Source: Misgurnus anguillicaudatus (taxonomy: Eukaryota > Chordata > Actinopteri > Cypriniformes > Cobitidae). Taken from it: 64,000 nucleotides of DNA. The position numbers and the translations under genes are program-made. The notes below the pieces were generated by a model. It was given only the letters and a program-made list of their open reading frames with translations. It was not told where the DNA came from and did not search any database. Positions 34,568 to 45,239 of this stretch are shown in pieces (the stretch's first letter is position 1; every line of letters begins with the position of its first letter). The DNA lies in NCBI RefSeq assembly GCF_027580225.2, contig NC_073361.2:26440001-26504000 (forward strand), written 5' to 3'.

Positions 34568-35595
34568 CACTCACTTCACAGATAAGTTTCACACACAGGC
34601 AGCTCAACCATCAGTTCTAAGCAGCGTGTACTTTAAGTTGATTGTCATATTTCGATATCTGCTATGTTTTTGTCCCACATCATTGTCAAAAGAGCTGAAG
34701 TTTGATTTTCGCAGTGTAAAGCGCATATGTGTGTGCGAGCGCCGTTATTGAGTTATTCAAATCGCAGACTTCGGTGGCTCGCTGAGTGAACGTTCCATGA
34801 ATGCGGTGCCCACGCACGTTATTTCCCAAATATCTCTGCTTCCAGATGCAATATTTCCTTGTCACCCACAAGCTCAGACAGTGCAATAATTATCAATTTC
34901 CATACCATTGTGTTTTTATTGTTTGAGCAACATAAAATAAAACATTTGTTAATGCCACTCAGTTAGATGAGAACAGCGTAGCAGGACGAGGGAGGGAAAT
35001 TTAATTAAAAAATCTCTGACTTGCACTTTGTCTGTAATCATGTAAATTGAATGTCAGTCAGAATGGGCGAGCACACTCTGTTATTAGATCTAAACTCCAA
35101 CCGAACGTGCCCTCCGTGTGCCCTGCCGTACACTGAGTTTTCCACAGTCGTGTTGACTCTGGTGTCATAGCTGCAAAAGTAAGCTTAAGTTTAAAGACTT
35201 GTTCACATCGCTCACATTGGTTATTGAGTTTTGTGAAATAATTTAGATAATTTTGATAACAGTTAGCTCTCCTAAATTTCACTTAATTGAACTGCTGTGG
35301 ACCTGAAGGCCTGTTTTAACATCTAAACCAAACAAGTTTAATTCAACGAGAAAATTCATACAGTTTTTTTTTTTATTATGATTGGCACGGGCTTCTTTCC
35401 TTTGTTGACACATTTTTTTGACATATTAAAAGTCCACTTTTTAAACCCAAAAGCTACTTATCATTGCTGGTAAAATTAAGCAGTGTTAGAAGGAGGGACA
35501 GTTTGTAAAAGAGAGCATTTGATTGGACGAAATTAGTAAGTGCAGCATGAGTCATCAATGTTTCTTGACCCTTGATCCCAGAAGTAGAAAAATTT
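34568..35595. other. No gene recognised
   Basis: Minus-strand frames at 34686-34886 and 35058-35282 are short and without features. Confidence 0.3.
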
Positions 35596-35598
35596 AAA

Positions 35599-35775
35599 TG
35601 TGGCCCTGTACCACAAAACGAGTCTTAAGTTTGCATGGGTATATTTGTTGCAAAAACCAATAATACATTATACATTATAAATTATAAATTATAAATTTTT
35701 CTTTACCAGTACATCATTAGGATATAAAGTAAAGATAATGTTCCCAAATGTGTAAATAGGGGATTTTTTTCAATG
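35599..35775. mobile_element. Family N fragment
   Basis: TGTGGCCCTGTACCACAAAACGAGTC matches the family-N terminus at 25792, and the sequence decays rightwards into ATTATACATTATAAATTATA runs. Confidence 0.6.
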
Positions 35776-36334
35776 TTAAAAGGGGCACTAGCATATAGAC
35801 ATCAAAGCAAACAAGCAGATACTAAGAGGGCTTTCACACTGGAAGTTTATTTCAAAACAGTTCTCATTAAAAACTTGTAATGTGAAAGCTGTCATGCGGA
35901 GCCCGGAGCGAATCTGGGAGCGTACTGAACCCGGGACTACCAGAAGAAGGTGGTCTGAGCTCGGTTGCATTGGAACTGTGGCGCGCTTTGCGTAATTGTG
36001 AAAGCACCTCGGACTCGGTTGCGCATCTGTCCAGGAAGCAAAGTAAGCTAAACATGTGTTTTAGTCAATGATGTCAATCATTAGTTCCACAATCCACGAA
36101 TACCATGACAACTGATGAATTACACATGCCAAAGCACATATGCACAGCTGTCGCTCTGCTATGCATGATAACACAAACATATTAAAAAACAAAAAATATT
36201 GTTTCGCGTTGTGTATTACTTCCCCTGTACAGGCGCACTGGTGATGACGTGAGTTTTAACGTAAGTGTGCCGGGGTTTGATAGAATAAGTGTGAAACTAG
36301 ACCAACCTGGGTTGCCAGGTTTTTACATCAAAAC

Positions 36335-36805
36335 CAACATGATCTCACAAAGTTCCGTGGGATAGTCACGGAATTTTTTGCTCATTTTTCCGTGACATTC
36401 TCACGGATCTCCGCATATTTCCGTGGCCCTGCCACGGACTTTCTTTTCCGTGGCATTCTCACGGATTGGTTACTCAACTGCTTTTTCCTATTTTCAAACC
36501 ATTGTCGCTTCGGTTTAGGGTTAGATTTGGTGCTTGCGTTACTTTGTCACTGTAAGTATTGGTTTATACAATTTTTTCTGATGTATTCTTTTATATTTTC
36601 TAAACTTTAATCAATTGTCGCCTGGTGTTGGGGTTAGAGTTGGGTTTGTGTAGGCATGTCATTTTATGTAAATCTAACCCTAAACCGAAGCGACAATGGT
36701 AAGAAAATAGGACAAAACAGTTGAGTAACCAATCCGTGAGAATGTCACGGAAAAATGAGCAAAAAATTCTGTGACTATGCCACGGAAATTCGTGAGATCA
36801 GGTTG
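36335..36805. mobile_element. Palindromic MITE, family V, with 8-bp duplication
   Basis: It starts CAACATGATCTCACAAAG and ends TTCGTGAGATCAGGTTG. ATCAAAAC flanks it on both sides (36327-36334 and 36806-36813). TCCGTGG/CCACGGA motifs recur on both arms, and the inner arms carry TCGCTTCGGTTTAGGGTTAG and its inverted partner. A partial relative lies at 49908-50060. Confidence 0.85.
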
Positions 36806-36950
36806 ATCAAAACCCACCCAATTGCTACTCAAAATTAGTCCAAAACTTTTTGCAAAGTTCATCTGCTAAAACGTACATTTCCAGGTCTAAAAATCACATT
36901 ATTGGGGTTGTTTCAATCTGCCGACATTAAAAAAAGCTTGCGACAACAGT

Positions 36951-37436
36951 ATTAACTCTTTCTCCGCCAGCGTTTTTAAAAAAAGTTGCCAGCCAGCGCC
37001 AGCATTTTTCATGATTTTCACAAAAGTTTAATGCCTTCCAGAAAATGTTCTTCTTTAAATATATAAACAAACAGTATATCAGATGAAAGAACAGACCCTC
37101 TGCTTTAAAAAAAAAATGTTTCATCCATCCATTAGTTCTCTTGTAATCACCTCTCAAACATGGGTAGGTTTCTTCAAAAACACCCAATTTTGAGCAAAAA
37201 GCTGAGATAATTCCATTTTTGCGAAGTACTTTTGATAGAGATCAGATGCAGAGCGATCTTTAAAACATACACGGAGTTGTTTCTCTTTCACATGAGGCGC
37301 TACTTCCGGGTTGTATAAGTTGCGGAAGTAGCGGTATTGCGGAAAGACAAAAAAAAATATCATCATTGGCGGGGAAGCGTTTTCTCTTAATTGACGAGAT
37401 ATCTCGTCAATGGCGGCGAAAGAGTTAAAGTAGCCC
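36951..37436. mobile_element. TTAACTC-ended MITE, family L, copy 2 (uninterrupted)
   Basis: It runs from TTAACTCTTTCTCCGCCAGC to GGCGGCGAAAGAGTTAA. TTGACGAGATATCTCGTCAA at 37391-37410 is a perfect 20-bp palindrome. TCTCTTAATTGACGAG is continuous here but split in copy 1. Confidence 0.85.
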
Positions 37437-37524
37437 AATTCTTGGCAACCCTGAACTAGACCAATGCTACCTGGGAGCCAGGAACATTCGCACTTGGATC
37501 GCAGCAAACGAGCCCAGTGTAAAG

Positions 37525-38603
37525 TATTGTTTATACATGATGCGTGTGCATGAGCGCGTTTGTGCGTGCGGCAAAAACGAAGTCAGTGCAGAGTGGGTTG
37601 TTATTGTTGCTTCGCATCTGAAAATGACTGACCTCGAGGCGATTCTGTCTGAGCAGGCAAGTCTGTGACGTATCTCTTTGATCAATCAATGCAAAACAAT
37701 GCATATACTTTTTATTTGACACTTAAAGTATGGAAACTTTGCCATTTAAAACACAAATTCTTTTACATATGTTCAGAATTATTGTCTTATATTTGTATTG
37801 AATGTACAACTGGATGAGGAATAAAATACACACCTTAATATTTCTGTATTGGTTGTGTAGTAAAAACGCTAATTAACTGATTTTGTTTGATAAAGACATA
37901 TTTAAGATATCGTTGTTTTATTTATGTTCTCATATTTATATATCAAGCGCTGATGTTACAAGTACCAGGGTTGTTTCAGCTAATTACTTCTTTTTTCCTT
38001 TACTTTGTATTAGTTTTGGACTCGATTGCTCGAATCGCCTCCTGTCAGATTAAATAATAGTGCAACAGCTAGCGCGTCAAATATAAACGCCTCGTCCGTT
38101 TGTTGAGACGCATGCGCGATCAGCTGAGGTTCGCTGTGCGAAGCAAAGCCAGAGTATAACTCGCCCTTAAAAACGTCTTAAAATCCTCTTAACTGCTTAA
38201 ACGAGTTGCCAAACTTTAAGGTTAAGTTTAATTATTTTTCAGAAGAAAGCTAAAGTCCCGAACACTATTTTCTCACTCAGGGAGTTTGTGATTGATGTGA
38301 GCTGTCAGATTCTGAGTGGGAACCACCTGTCACCTGAATAGATAAAAAATTGTTCACAGTCAAGTTTACTGTTGTAATCTCATTACACATTACTGTAAGT
38401 TAAGTTTTCACGGCAGGCCATCCCACATAGCTTGAGCTTAGAGCAAGTTGCCAAAATTACATCAGGAACTTAGGAATTATGGGTAATTTAGACCACACTG
38501 CTAATACGGTTTTCAAATCCGCTGACCATCATAGTTTGTTTATATGTTACATAAAGCTTTTCCATTAATAAAAGTGACATTCCTTACAGTACCTGTGTTT
38601 TTT
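37525..38603. other. No gene recognised
   Basis: AT-rich and probably repeat-derived in part (CTGTCACCTGAATAGAT region), but no second copy lies in this window. Confidence 0.3.
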
Positions 38604-38967
38604 TAGACCCCTTCATGGTTCACGTCACAGGCGGTTCCAACTGCGCATGTCGGGGTCAGAAAAGTCATTACAGCAGATTGAGTTGCGTATTATTCGGTAT
38701 CGTCAAAAATGCCTACTTACGTTGTGGGCTGTGAAATCTCAAAAACAAAAAAATACAACATCTGCGGCTGCAAGCAATTAACGTGCAGACTGGGACAATG
38801 CAAAGATCAAAGAGGCTTGTGTTTGTAGTGCTCACTTCATTTCAGGTAAGTCATCATTTTTCAGCCCTTAGATTAAACTAAAAAGCCTAAATGGTATGAA
38901 CAGTTTGACCCCATGCTGCACGCGCCCCCGATAATCATTCAATGTTTACAAACCTTGAAGGGGTCTA
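38604..38967 (+). mobile_element. Palindromic-ended element carrying a THAP-like exon
   Basis: It starts TAGACCCCTTCATGGTT and ends AACCTTGAAGGGGTCTA, inverted over about 16 bp. The interior is not palindromic; it holds an ATG-initiated frame and a splice donor (see 38709-38845). A size of 364 bp with a leftover transposase-like 5' exon suggests a deletion derivative of a P-type element, whose transposases begin with a THAP zinc-finger domain. No clear 8-bp duplication was found. Confidence 0.6.
38709..38845 (+). pseudogene. Decayed THAP-domain-like 5' exon
   Basis: An ATG frame begins MPTYVVGC and ends with codons for CSLHF followed by AG|GTAAGT, a consensus donor, at phase 2. A short Met-Pro start, an early Cys and a closing CS-x-HF motif are hallmarks of the THAP DNA-binding zinc finger. 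Codon 40 (38826-38828) is TAG, directly before the CSLHF, and the usual first Cys-x-x-Cys pair and central Trp are not evident. The exon is therefore dead or badly decayed. The family call rests on the end motifs and length only. Confidence 0.45.
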
Positions 38968-39048
38968 TAGCACCCGTACGATTCTACAAATCATTGCTGT
39001 AAACATAATCTCTTTCAAATGATTTGTTTGGTGGACAACATATGTTTA

Positions 39049-40107
39049 TGATAGCACATATGTGATACACATAAGTCGCACAGGTTTATTTGTAACAATA
39101 GCCAACAATACATTGTAAAGTATGGGTCAAAATTAAAAAAAAAAATTATGGCAAAAATCATTGAAATATTTAGTTAAGATCACATTCCATGAAATTTTCT
39201 ACGGTAAATACAACCACAGAAAAAATTAATTGATCACTTAAAATTATCTTCAGTTTTTCTAAATGTACTATAGATATGCGTTTAAAGGGCACCTATTTCA
39301 TTGCTAAAAAACGACGTTATTTTGTGTATTTGGTATAATACAATGTGTTCGCTTGGTTTATGGTGAAAACACATTATTTTCCACATACCGTACATTTTTG
39401 TATCTCCAGATTTCACTCTCTTCCTGAAACCCACAGATTTGAAAAGCTCTGTGTCTCTTGTTGGCCAGCTAATCTGTATGCTGTGATTGGCCTGAAAACC
39501 TCTGACTTCAGCAGGAAATGTGACGCTCTATACCCTGTTTGAAAGATTCGCGTCTACTTCACCAATCCTAGGAAGTAAACTGTTGCCTACAATCTGTTTG
39601 TTTGTTGTAGTCCAAGAAATGAGATTTACGTTAGAGACAATAACTCGCATGATTGTTTATATCGTTAACATATACTAATACACACTTAAACACCAAAGGA
39701 AATGTAAAAATATGAATCAGACAATAGGTGCTCTTTAAGTAAAATTATCATTTTTGTATTATTCTGTCAACTACCGTCAACATTTCTGCAAAATTCCTAA
39801 TAAAAATGCTGTTGGATGACTTAATTGTCACTTTTGAGGTTTTCTTTTGTTAAAAAATAACAAACATTGGACTGAAATGGCAACAATACATGTTGAAATG
39901 AAGATTAAAGGCAAAACTGGAATGGTCTCTTAATATTTTCTGTGGCTGTATAACAAAAAATATTTTTGTGAGTCCATAATTGCTAAAGCCTTAATTTGGA
40001 CAACTTTAAAGGCAATTTTCTCAAAATGTTATTTATTTTTGCACCCTTAGATTCCAGATTTTCAAAAAGTTGACCCTTATGACTGGTATTGTGGTCCAGG
40101 GTCACAT
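39049..40107. mobile_element. Family N copy, interrupted by a family-A MITE
   Basis: The left part has AACAATAGCCAACAATACATTG and GGGTCAAAATT; the right part ends ATGACTGGTATTGTGGTCCAG, GGTCACA. These match family N (25792-26139) on its minus strand. The element at 39282-39738 sits between them. Confidence 0.65.
39282..39738 (-). mobile_element. MITE family A, copy 4
   Basis: It starts TTAAAGGGCACCTATTTCAT and ends AATAGGTGCTCTTTAA. It is the reverse orientation of 617-1145 and close to full length apart from small deletions. Both ends sit on TTAA within the family-N copy. Confidence 0.85.
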
Positions 40108-40463
40108 ATCTGGATTGCTTGAAAATAATCTGATGTCTGTACCGACAGGCTTCATTCAAACCCCAAACCTTCCTTAAGGGGTCAGGGGCTGGAGAGTCTG
40201 ATTACCATAAGAACAGAACACTTGGACACTTTGTTCAGGCTCAGGAGTTGCCTGTGTCATATCTGATGAATCACACAGTATAATCTGTGTGAAAGCGTGG
40301 AGTGCGTTTGTCTCGCTGATGATGTGTTGAGTGGGTTATGTTCAAAGTCTGCGTAACAGTCCTAATCAATGAGATGTATCACCCGCACACAAACATCCAA
40401 ACAGCACGCTCTATGTCATCTCATTTCTTTCTCTCTCTCTCTGTCTGGTTGAGCCATGTGAAG
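40108..40463. other. Sequence upstream of candidate exon 3
   Basis: Contains a long pyrimidine tract (TTTCTTTCTCTCTCTCTCTG) at about 40424-40443, suited to a 3' splice site. Confidence 0.4.
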
Positions 40464-40534
40464 CCAGAGAACAATTTTGACGACATCAAACACATGACTT
40501 TGAGCGAGCGCGGGGCACTTCGGGAAGCGGTGAG
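40464..40534 (+). CDS. Candidate exon 3 (unknown protein)
   Basis: After the CT-rich tract and GTGAAG, 23 codons plus two bases are open, reading [20 protein letters not shown] then EAV, and end AG|GTAAGA, a strong donor. The other two frames hit stops within the exon. The open frame starts in phase 0, as candidate exon 2 requires, and exits in phase 2. Third positions are often G or C in the second half. The acidic then helical pattern looks like real protein, but I cannot name the family. The exact acceptor could be a few bases further upstream. Confidence 0.5.
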
Positions 40535-40955
40535 GTAAGACCAGGTCACCATGGCAACAGTCACAGATGTGCCGAGGACCAAAGTACTGGTGGTCGGCGG
40601 GGATTGGGGGAAGTCATTCTTCATTATTTGGGGAACAAATGAGTTTATCGCCACCATTCGGTCGGCCTCTCAGAGGTATTAATTTGTGCGAGGAGAAGGC
40701 GTCCCTCGGGGCTGGAGATCAGCTTTATGGCGACCAGGAGCAAACTTCGCTTGGCTAACCTGTCAGTGTTTAATTTGACTCTCTGGAGCACGATATCAGC
40801 CCGGCTTGTGAGTTTTTCTTAGCGTTCGTAATTGTCTTCCTCTCTTTAGTTGTCCTTGTTAAGCCAGGCATTACTGTATCTCATACTTAGGGCTTGGTGA
40901 TTTGAACAAACACCTAACTGTACTGTATTAAACTTTGGCGTCTAACTCATCATGC
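40535..40955. other. Sequence downstream of candidate exon 3
   Basis: Unique, moderately GC-rich sequence; the overlapping short frames on both strands have no features. Confidence 0.35.
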
Positions 40956-42200
40956 ACACTGTAAAAAATGCTGGGTTATTTTCAATCCAGCGTTGGGTCA
41001 AAATAAGATGAACCTAACCATTGGGTTAAATTGTTACACTCCGGGGTATACTTTGTCCACATAGTGTACAAATAAACGAAGGGGATTAAGCTCTCATTTT
41101 ACAGTTAATATCCTTTAACTCAATAGGATGACAAGAGACACAAGTAAACTTTAACCAGCCCAAGTGTAGTATACAAGACAAGTAATATTTACAACAATAC
41201 CAAAGAAATACTGTCAATGTTTATGTAAGGGGGTGTGCACACCAAAGCGTTTAAACGCCAGCCGGACGCCGACTGTAGGCACTTGACAGCTTTTATTTAG
41301 CTACTTGGATACTTCTGCTTTGTTTGTCATTCGTTGGACAATGCGCTGGTTGGTTGTTGTGATATTTGTGATTGGACAGGCAAATAAGAAGTGACATTGA
41401 CGAGCTTAGCATTTCACCCAAAGTATAAAATGTTTAACTGAGCACGAAAAAAAAATGCCGGACAAAACTTGCCAGCTTCCATTGAAAACAATTTAAATGA
41501 CCATGGGCGTAACCGCTTTTGTGTGCACGCCCCCTAAAGGTACTTTCACATTATAAGCGACTTTGTCCCAGTGTGTCGCTAGTCTCTTTCAAAAGAGGCG
41601 TTTCTATATCTGGTTGTCATAAACAAATGAGTAACGTCCACTCCAGTAACTGACAAGAGACGGATGACGTGAACTCCCCTGCTTCGTTCTCATTGGAAGT
41701 CGCTCCCGAATGTCGCTCATAATTAGCATAAAGTTAAACCATTCTCAACTTTGTCGCGCGACTGGACACACCCCATCCAGTCGGCAACGGTAACTCTCGC
41801 TCATGTAGCTGGAAGTCACCAAGCTTCCATTGAAATCAATGAGATTGTGGCGCTCTGCTACTGCTAGTTTAAGTGCGTGAACCAGATCCATATAAGTACA
41901 AACAGGAAGTTCATTCTGGCAACCTCACCGGAGAACTCTTGTGATAGCGTGGAACGGGACAAGCACTCAACAAAGGGACAACAACAGCACAGATGGAGAT
42001 AATAATGATATATATACATTTAACACACGCTAATAACACGACAGCGTATAAATATGTCTATCCATATGTGGCTACGCTACAAATTTAACCCAGAACATGT
42101 TTATATTTGACCCAACAATGGGTTAAAACAATCCGGCGTAGCCCATCGGGGTTGGATTTGTCCCATTTTGACCCAATGCTGGTAGAAAACAAAGTTATTT
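40956..42200. mobile_element. GTTGGGTC-type repeat, interrupted
   Basis: CACTGTAAAAAATGCTGGGTT at the left and GACCCAACAATGGGTTAAAAC and CCCATTTTGACCCAATGCTG at the right are recognisable parts of one palindromic family. The material between them includes the Harbinger-type element at 41229-41534 and a further unassigned repeat-like stretch (41538-41900) beginning GGTACTTTCACATTATAAGC. Confidence 0.5.
41229..41534. mobile_element. PIF/Harbinger-type MITE with TAA duplication
   Basis: It starts GGGGGTGTGCACACCAAAGCG and ends CGCTTTTGTGTGCACGCCCCC. TAA flanks it on both sides (41226-41228 and 41535-41537), the 3-bp TWA duplication usual for PIF/Harbinger. The length is 306 bp with no transposase. 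The start of a related element runs off the window end at 63926. Confidence 0.8.
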
Positions 42201-42284
42201 AAGCATCAAAAAATTTCACATTTTAATGAAAACTTGTTTGTATGATGGAGGAAATCACAATGACCTCATTTGTGCCGAAGCACA

Positions 42285-42420
42285 CTTTAAAAATGTTAGG
42301 TTGTTTTAACCCAATGGTTGGGTCAAATTTGGACGAACCCAACCGTTGGGTTATAAATGAATCTGTGCTGGTTTGTTGTTACCCAACCGTTGGGTCAAAA
42401 CAACCTAACATTTCAGTGAA
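42285..42420. repeat. Palindromic GTTGGGTC repeat
   Basis: AATGTTAGGTTGTTTTAACCC pairs with GGGTCAAAACAACCTAACATT around a core with three CCAACCGTTGGGT palindromes. The 107-codon open frame at 42242-42565 runs through it and is not a gene. Confidence 0.75.
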
Positions 42421-42858
42421 GCTCAGCAACTTGTTCATTATTGTTCGCATTACAAATATAAAGTGGATTCTTTCCACAAGTGAATTTATTAAAGCCCCCC
42501 AAAATAATATGTGCATTAAATTAATTTCTCATCCACTTTCATCTCATAGATCCACAAGGCAATAATAGATTTATTAAGCAGTGTGTTGGGATGACAGAAT
42601 CCAGTGTAAAAATCTCTCCTAATCTGCTTAACTTCATTAGAAGAGATAGAGGAGGATTACAGTGAACTGAACTGTATGTGAACATAATTCCTAGTGATAT
42701 TTAAGCAGCTCACAGATAAACACATCATCAGGGATGCACAAACAGCATCAAAATAGCAATTAATCCAATTCCCTTTATGGAAAATTGTCTGTTAGTTGCT
42801 GGGTTTGTGAATTACGGCCGAGTTGTGATAATTGGATGGCTTATGAACACAGACTATA
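42421..42858. other. No gene recognised
   Basis: AT-rich, single-copy sequence in this window, with several TTAATTTC/GCAATTAATCC motifs. Confidence 0.3.
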
Positions 42859-42866
42859 CTCTATAG

Positions 42867-43059
42867 CAGGGGTAGGCAACATCGATCCTGGAGTGCCGAT
42901 GTCCTGCAGGTATCAGCTCCAACACTGATAAAACCTTGCCTACCTGTAGTTTTTAGTGACTGTTTAGACATTGATTAGCTTATTCAGGTGGGGTTGATTC
43001 GAGCTGGAGATAAACTCTGCAGGACATCGGCACTCCAGGACCGACGTTGCCTACCCCTA
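42867..43059. mobile_element. Non-autonomous hAT hairpin with perfect 8-bp duplication
   Basis: It starts CAGGGGTAGGCAACATCG and ends CGTTGCCTACCCCTA. CTCTATAG flanks both sides (42859-42866 and 43060-43067). Arms of about 60 bp include GGAGTGCCGATGTCCTGCAG and its partner. The length is 193 bp. Confidence 0.9.
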
Positions 43060-43089
43060 CTCTATAGTATATGGGTAATATACATACTA

Positions 43090-43491
43090 GCCGTTTCTCA
43101 ATGCCAAGAATTTAGAAATTTTTGACTTCCAATCCTCAGAAGCCAGAATTTCGAGGATGCTACGTCATCGACATCCGTCAAAGGGCTTTTCCAATGTTGA
43201 GGATCCTCGGAATTGCAACCAAGAAATGAGTCCTTCGTTCAAGAAATATCCCATATAAAGAAAAGGATTCATATGTGTATCCTTCGCGCCCTGAAATCAG
43301 CCACAATCCTATGCGCGCAGGGATGAAAGCACACATTTTCATTGACGTAATGACGCAATGATGAGCACTTGATAGCCTGTTCCATTTACGTGTTCTTCGA
43401 ATGCTAAAGAGGAGCCTCGTCTAGCCTCTAAAGGAAGTGACTTGGAAGGACTAGTCGTGCCAAGGAAGTATCCTTGACATTGAGAAACGGC
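43090..43491. mobile_element. MITE with GCCGTTTCTCAATG ends
   Basis: AGCCGTTTCTCAATGCCAAG at the left and TTGACATTGAGAAACGGCC at the right are inverted. Inner GAGGATCCTCGG and AAGGAAGTATCCTTG palindromes are present. No clear target duplication was found. A Harbinger-like origin is possible from the GGCC terminus. Confidence 0.7.
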
Positions 43492-43514
43492 CACTGTATA
43501 CCATAGATGTAAAC

Positions 43515-43858
43515 CAGGGGTAGGCAGTGTCGGTCCCGGAGTGCAGATGTCCTGCAGAGTTAAGCTCCAGCTCTAATTAAACAAACCTGAACAACTAATC
43601 AAGGTCTAAAGAATCACCTAAAAACGGTTACGTATGTAACCTCTGTTTCCTGAATAGGGAATGAGACGCTGTGCCATAGAGCTGACGCAGCATGGAGTTC
43701 CCTTGAAAGGGAATGTCTCAGGTTACGTATGTTACCTCGGTCCCCTGAGAAGGGAACGAGATGCTGCATCAGCAGCAAGGGTAACAACAGGTAGGCGAGG
43801 TTTTATCAGGGTATAGAACTCAAATCTGCAGGACATTGACACTCCAGGACAGACACTA
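43515..43858. mobile_element. hAT hairpin related to 42867-43059, carrying a nested repeat
   Basis: It starts CAGGGGTAGGCAGTGTCGG, and its flanks ATGTAAAC and AGGTAAAC agree at 7 of 8. The right end is eroded. Its loop holds a separate element at 43626-43775. Confidence 0.7.
43626..43775. repeat. GGTTACGTATGTAAC repeat, nested
   Basis: GGTTACGTATGTAACCTCTG (43626) and GGTTACGTATGTTACCTCGG (43721) are two direct copies, each followed by TCCCTGA/CCCTGAGAAGGGAA-like sequence and GAGACGCTG/GAGATGCTG. The unit itself is palindromic. This is a repeat type I associate with many teleosts. Confidence 0.65.
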
Positions 43859-43866
43859 AGGTAAAC

Positions 43867-44999
43867 GATACATGCAAATCTATAAAGATTCACATTTGCA
43901 TAATAAATATAACTTTTTACTGAATATATTTTACATTATAAGACTTAAATGTTATGTGATTTCTTTCGTGCTGCCTTCAAAAACTGTATTTCTTTAAATG
44001 TATTAAATGCTAAATACTAAATAATTTAGGCTGCGTATTTTTGTGAACAGCTTATAACTGGAGCTCTGACCAAAATCGTCTAAACTTGGCAGATTTGCTT
44101 TGCTTAACCTTGCCTTAGACCTTAAATACCAATATGCATGTTTGTCAAAGATTTAATATTTACATCATAGTCCTTGGCATCGTAGTGATATAAGCTGTTG
44201 TTTGCTTGTTAGGGTTAAGGTGTTTTCGCCGAGGATTTACAGGTGAAATCAAATTGAAATGTGCAGTTTTGTCTCATAGGACTTATCAGATGACACACTG
44301 CTCTCCACTTGCTGCCCACCACAGTCCACCAGAGTAAATTCTGAGTTTACCTGCTAATTAACAACACAAAAACAGAACAAAAGGGAAAAGGATTACAAAA
44401 TATAAAAAAAGAGCTTATAACCGACCCTGTCTTAAGCTGCCATGGTGGCAGAGGTGTGTGTTCGGCTTAGATTAGTAAAGATGGAAAAGGTTCCTTCCCT
44501 CAATTACCAGTGTTCCAGGGCGTTTGGTGTATAATCACACGGAAATAAGCGTGCGACATGACTTTAATTGCGGAAGTTAACAAGGTTAGCTACACTTCGC
44601 CAATTTCATGCGGCACGAATGGCGCCGCAGACCTTCAGAATGAATATCCATAAACCTTTTGGCCAAAAACAAGTGCTGGAGAATAAATTTAGGCAGTAAG
44701 GTCATTAATCTTCTGATAGAAATGGAAACCTGTCTGAAACTTTTCTCACCCTCTCCAAGCTACAGAAAGCAATATAACATAGCGAAACCTCTGATGTGAT
44801 GCATCTGATCACTATTTGGTGGCCCTGTATGGGTTCCTTTGACTTGATAAATTTACATGACTCCCAGTCATTTGTGATTACTGGATTACTTTCAGCGTTT
44901 TGAAAGATCTTATTTAAATGCCAGCCGTATAAACCAATTACCGTTTGTTTTCTCTATAATGCCAATAAATCCTCTTTTTAAATGTTACTGGTTCTATGT
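43867..44999. other. Repeat-poor block, no gene recognised
   Basis: Single-copy within the window. Parts (44430-44720) have balanced composition, but there is no splice-bounded open frame. Confidence 0.3.
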
Positions 45000-45003
45000 G
45001 CAC

Positions 45004-45110
45004 CCGTACCGAGCGGGACTCAAACCGGCGATTGGTACGGCATAGGAGTCGGGCGCTCTAACAAGGAGACTAAAGGCTGTGACCCCAGCGTCTGTCGCTA
45101 GAGCACCTCT
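45004..45110 (-). mobile_element. tRNA-like SINE head, minus strand
   Basis: On the minus strand, GCTCTAGCGACAGACGCTGG leads to a box-A-like TTAGAGCGCCCGACTCC and a box-B-like GGTTTGAGTCCCG (complement of 45015-45028). The spacing is longer than a tRNA gene and no acceptor stem closes, so a SINE head is more likely than a tRNA. Confidence 0.4.
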
Positions 45111-45239
45111 TGACGTCAGGGAGTGAGGTTATTTAGCAACTTATTTCTTGTTCCTCTCACGCCAAAACATAATCTTTAGATCTAAGGTGCGAGCCGGCAC
45201 CCGTTAGCCAGGCAAGCAAGATCTTTCATCTGTATCTTT

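Larger units (their letters stand above)
35825..37524. mobile_element. Composite MITE split by two nested elements
   Basis: The left part GAGGGCTTTCACACTGG and the distant right part GAGCCCAGTGTAAAG look like inverted ends. CTAGACCAACCTGGGTTGCCAGG (36297-36319) has an inverted counterpart, TTGGCAACCCTGAACTAGACC, at 37442-37462. The interior is occupied by the 36335-36805 element and by family L at 36951-37436. Boundaries are approximate. Confidence 0.5.

Noticed and set aside
45004..45110. A genuine tRNA gene
   Set aside because: Box A and box B-like motifs are present, but the spacing is too long and no acceptor or anticodon stems close; a SINE head fits better.
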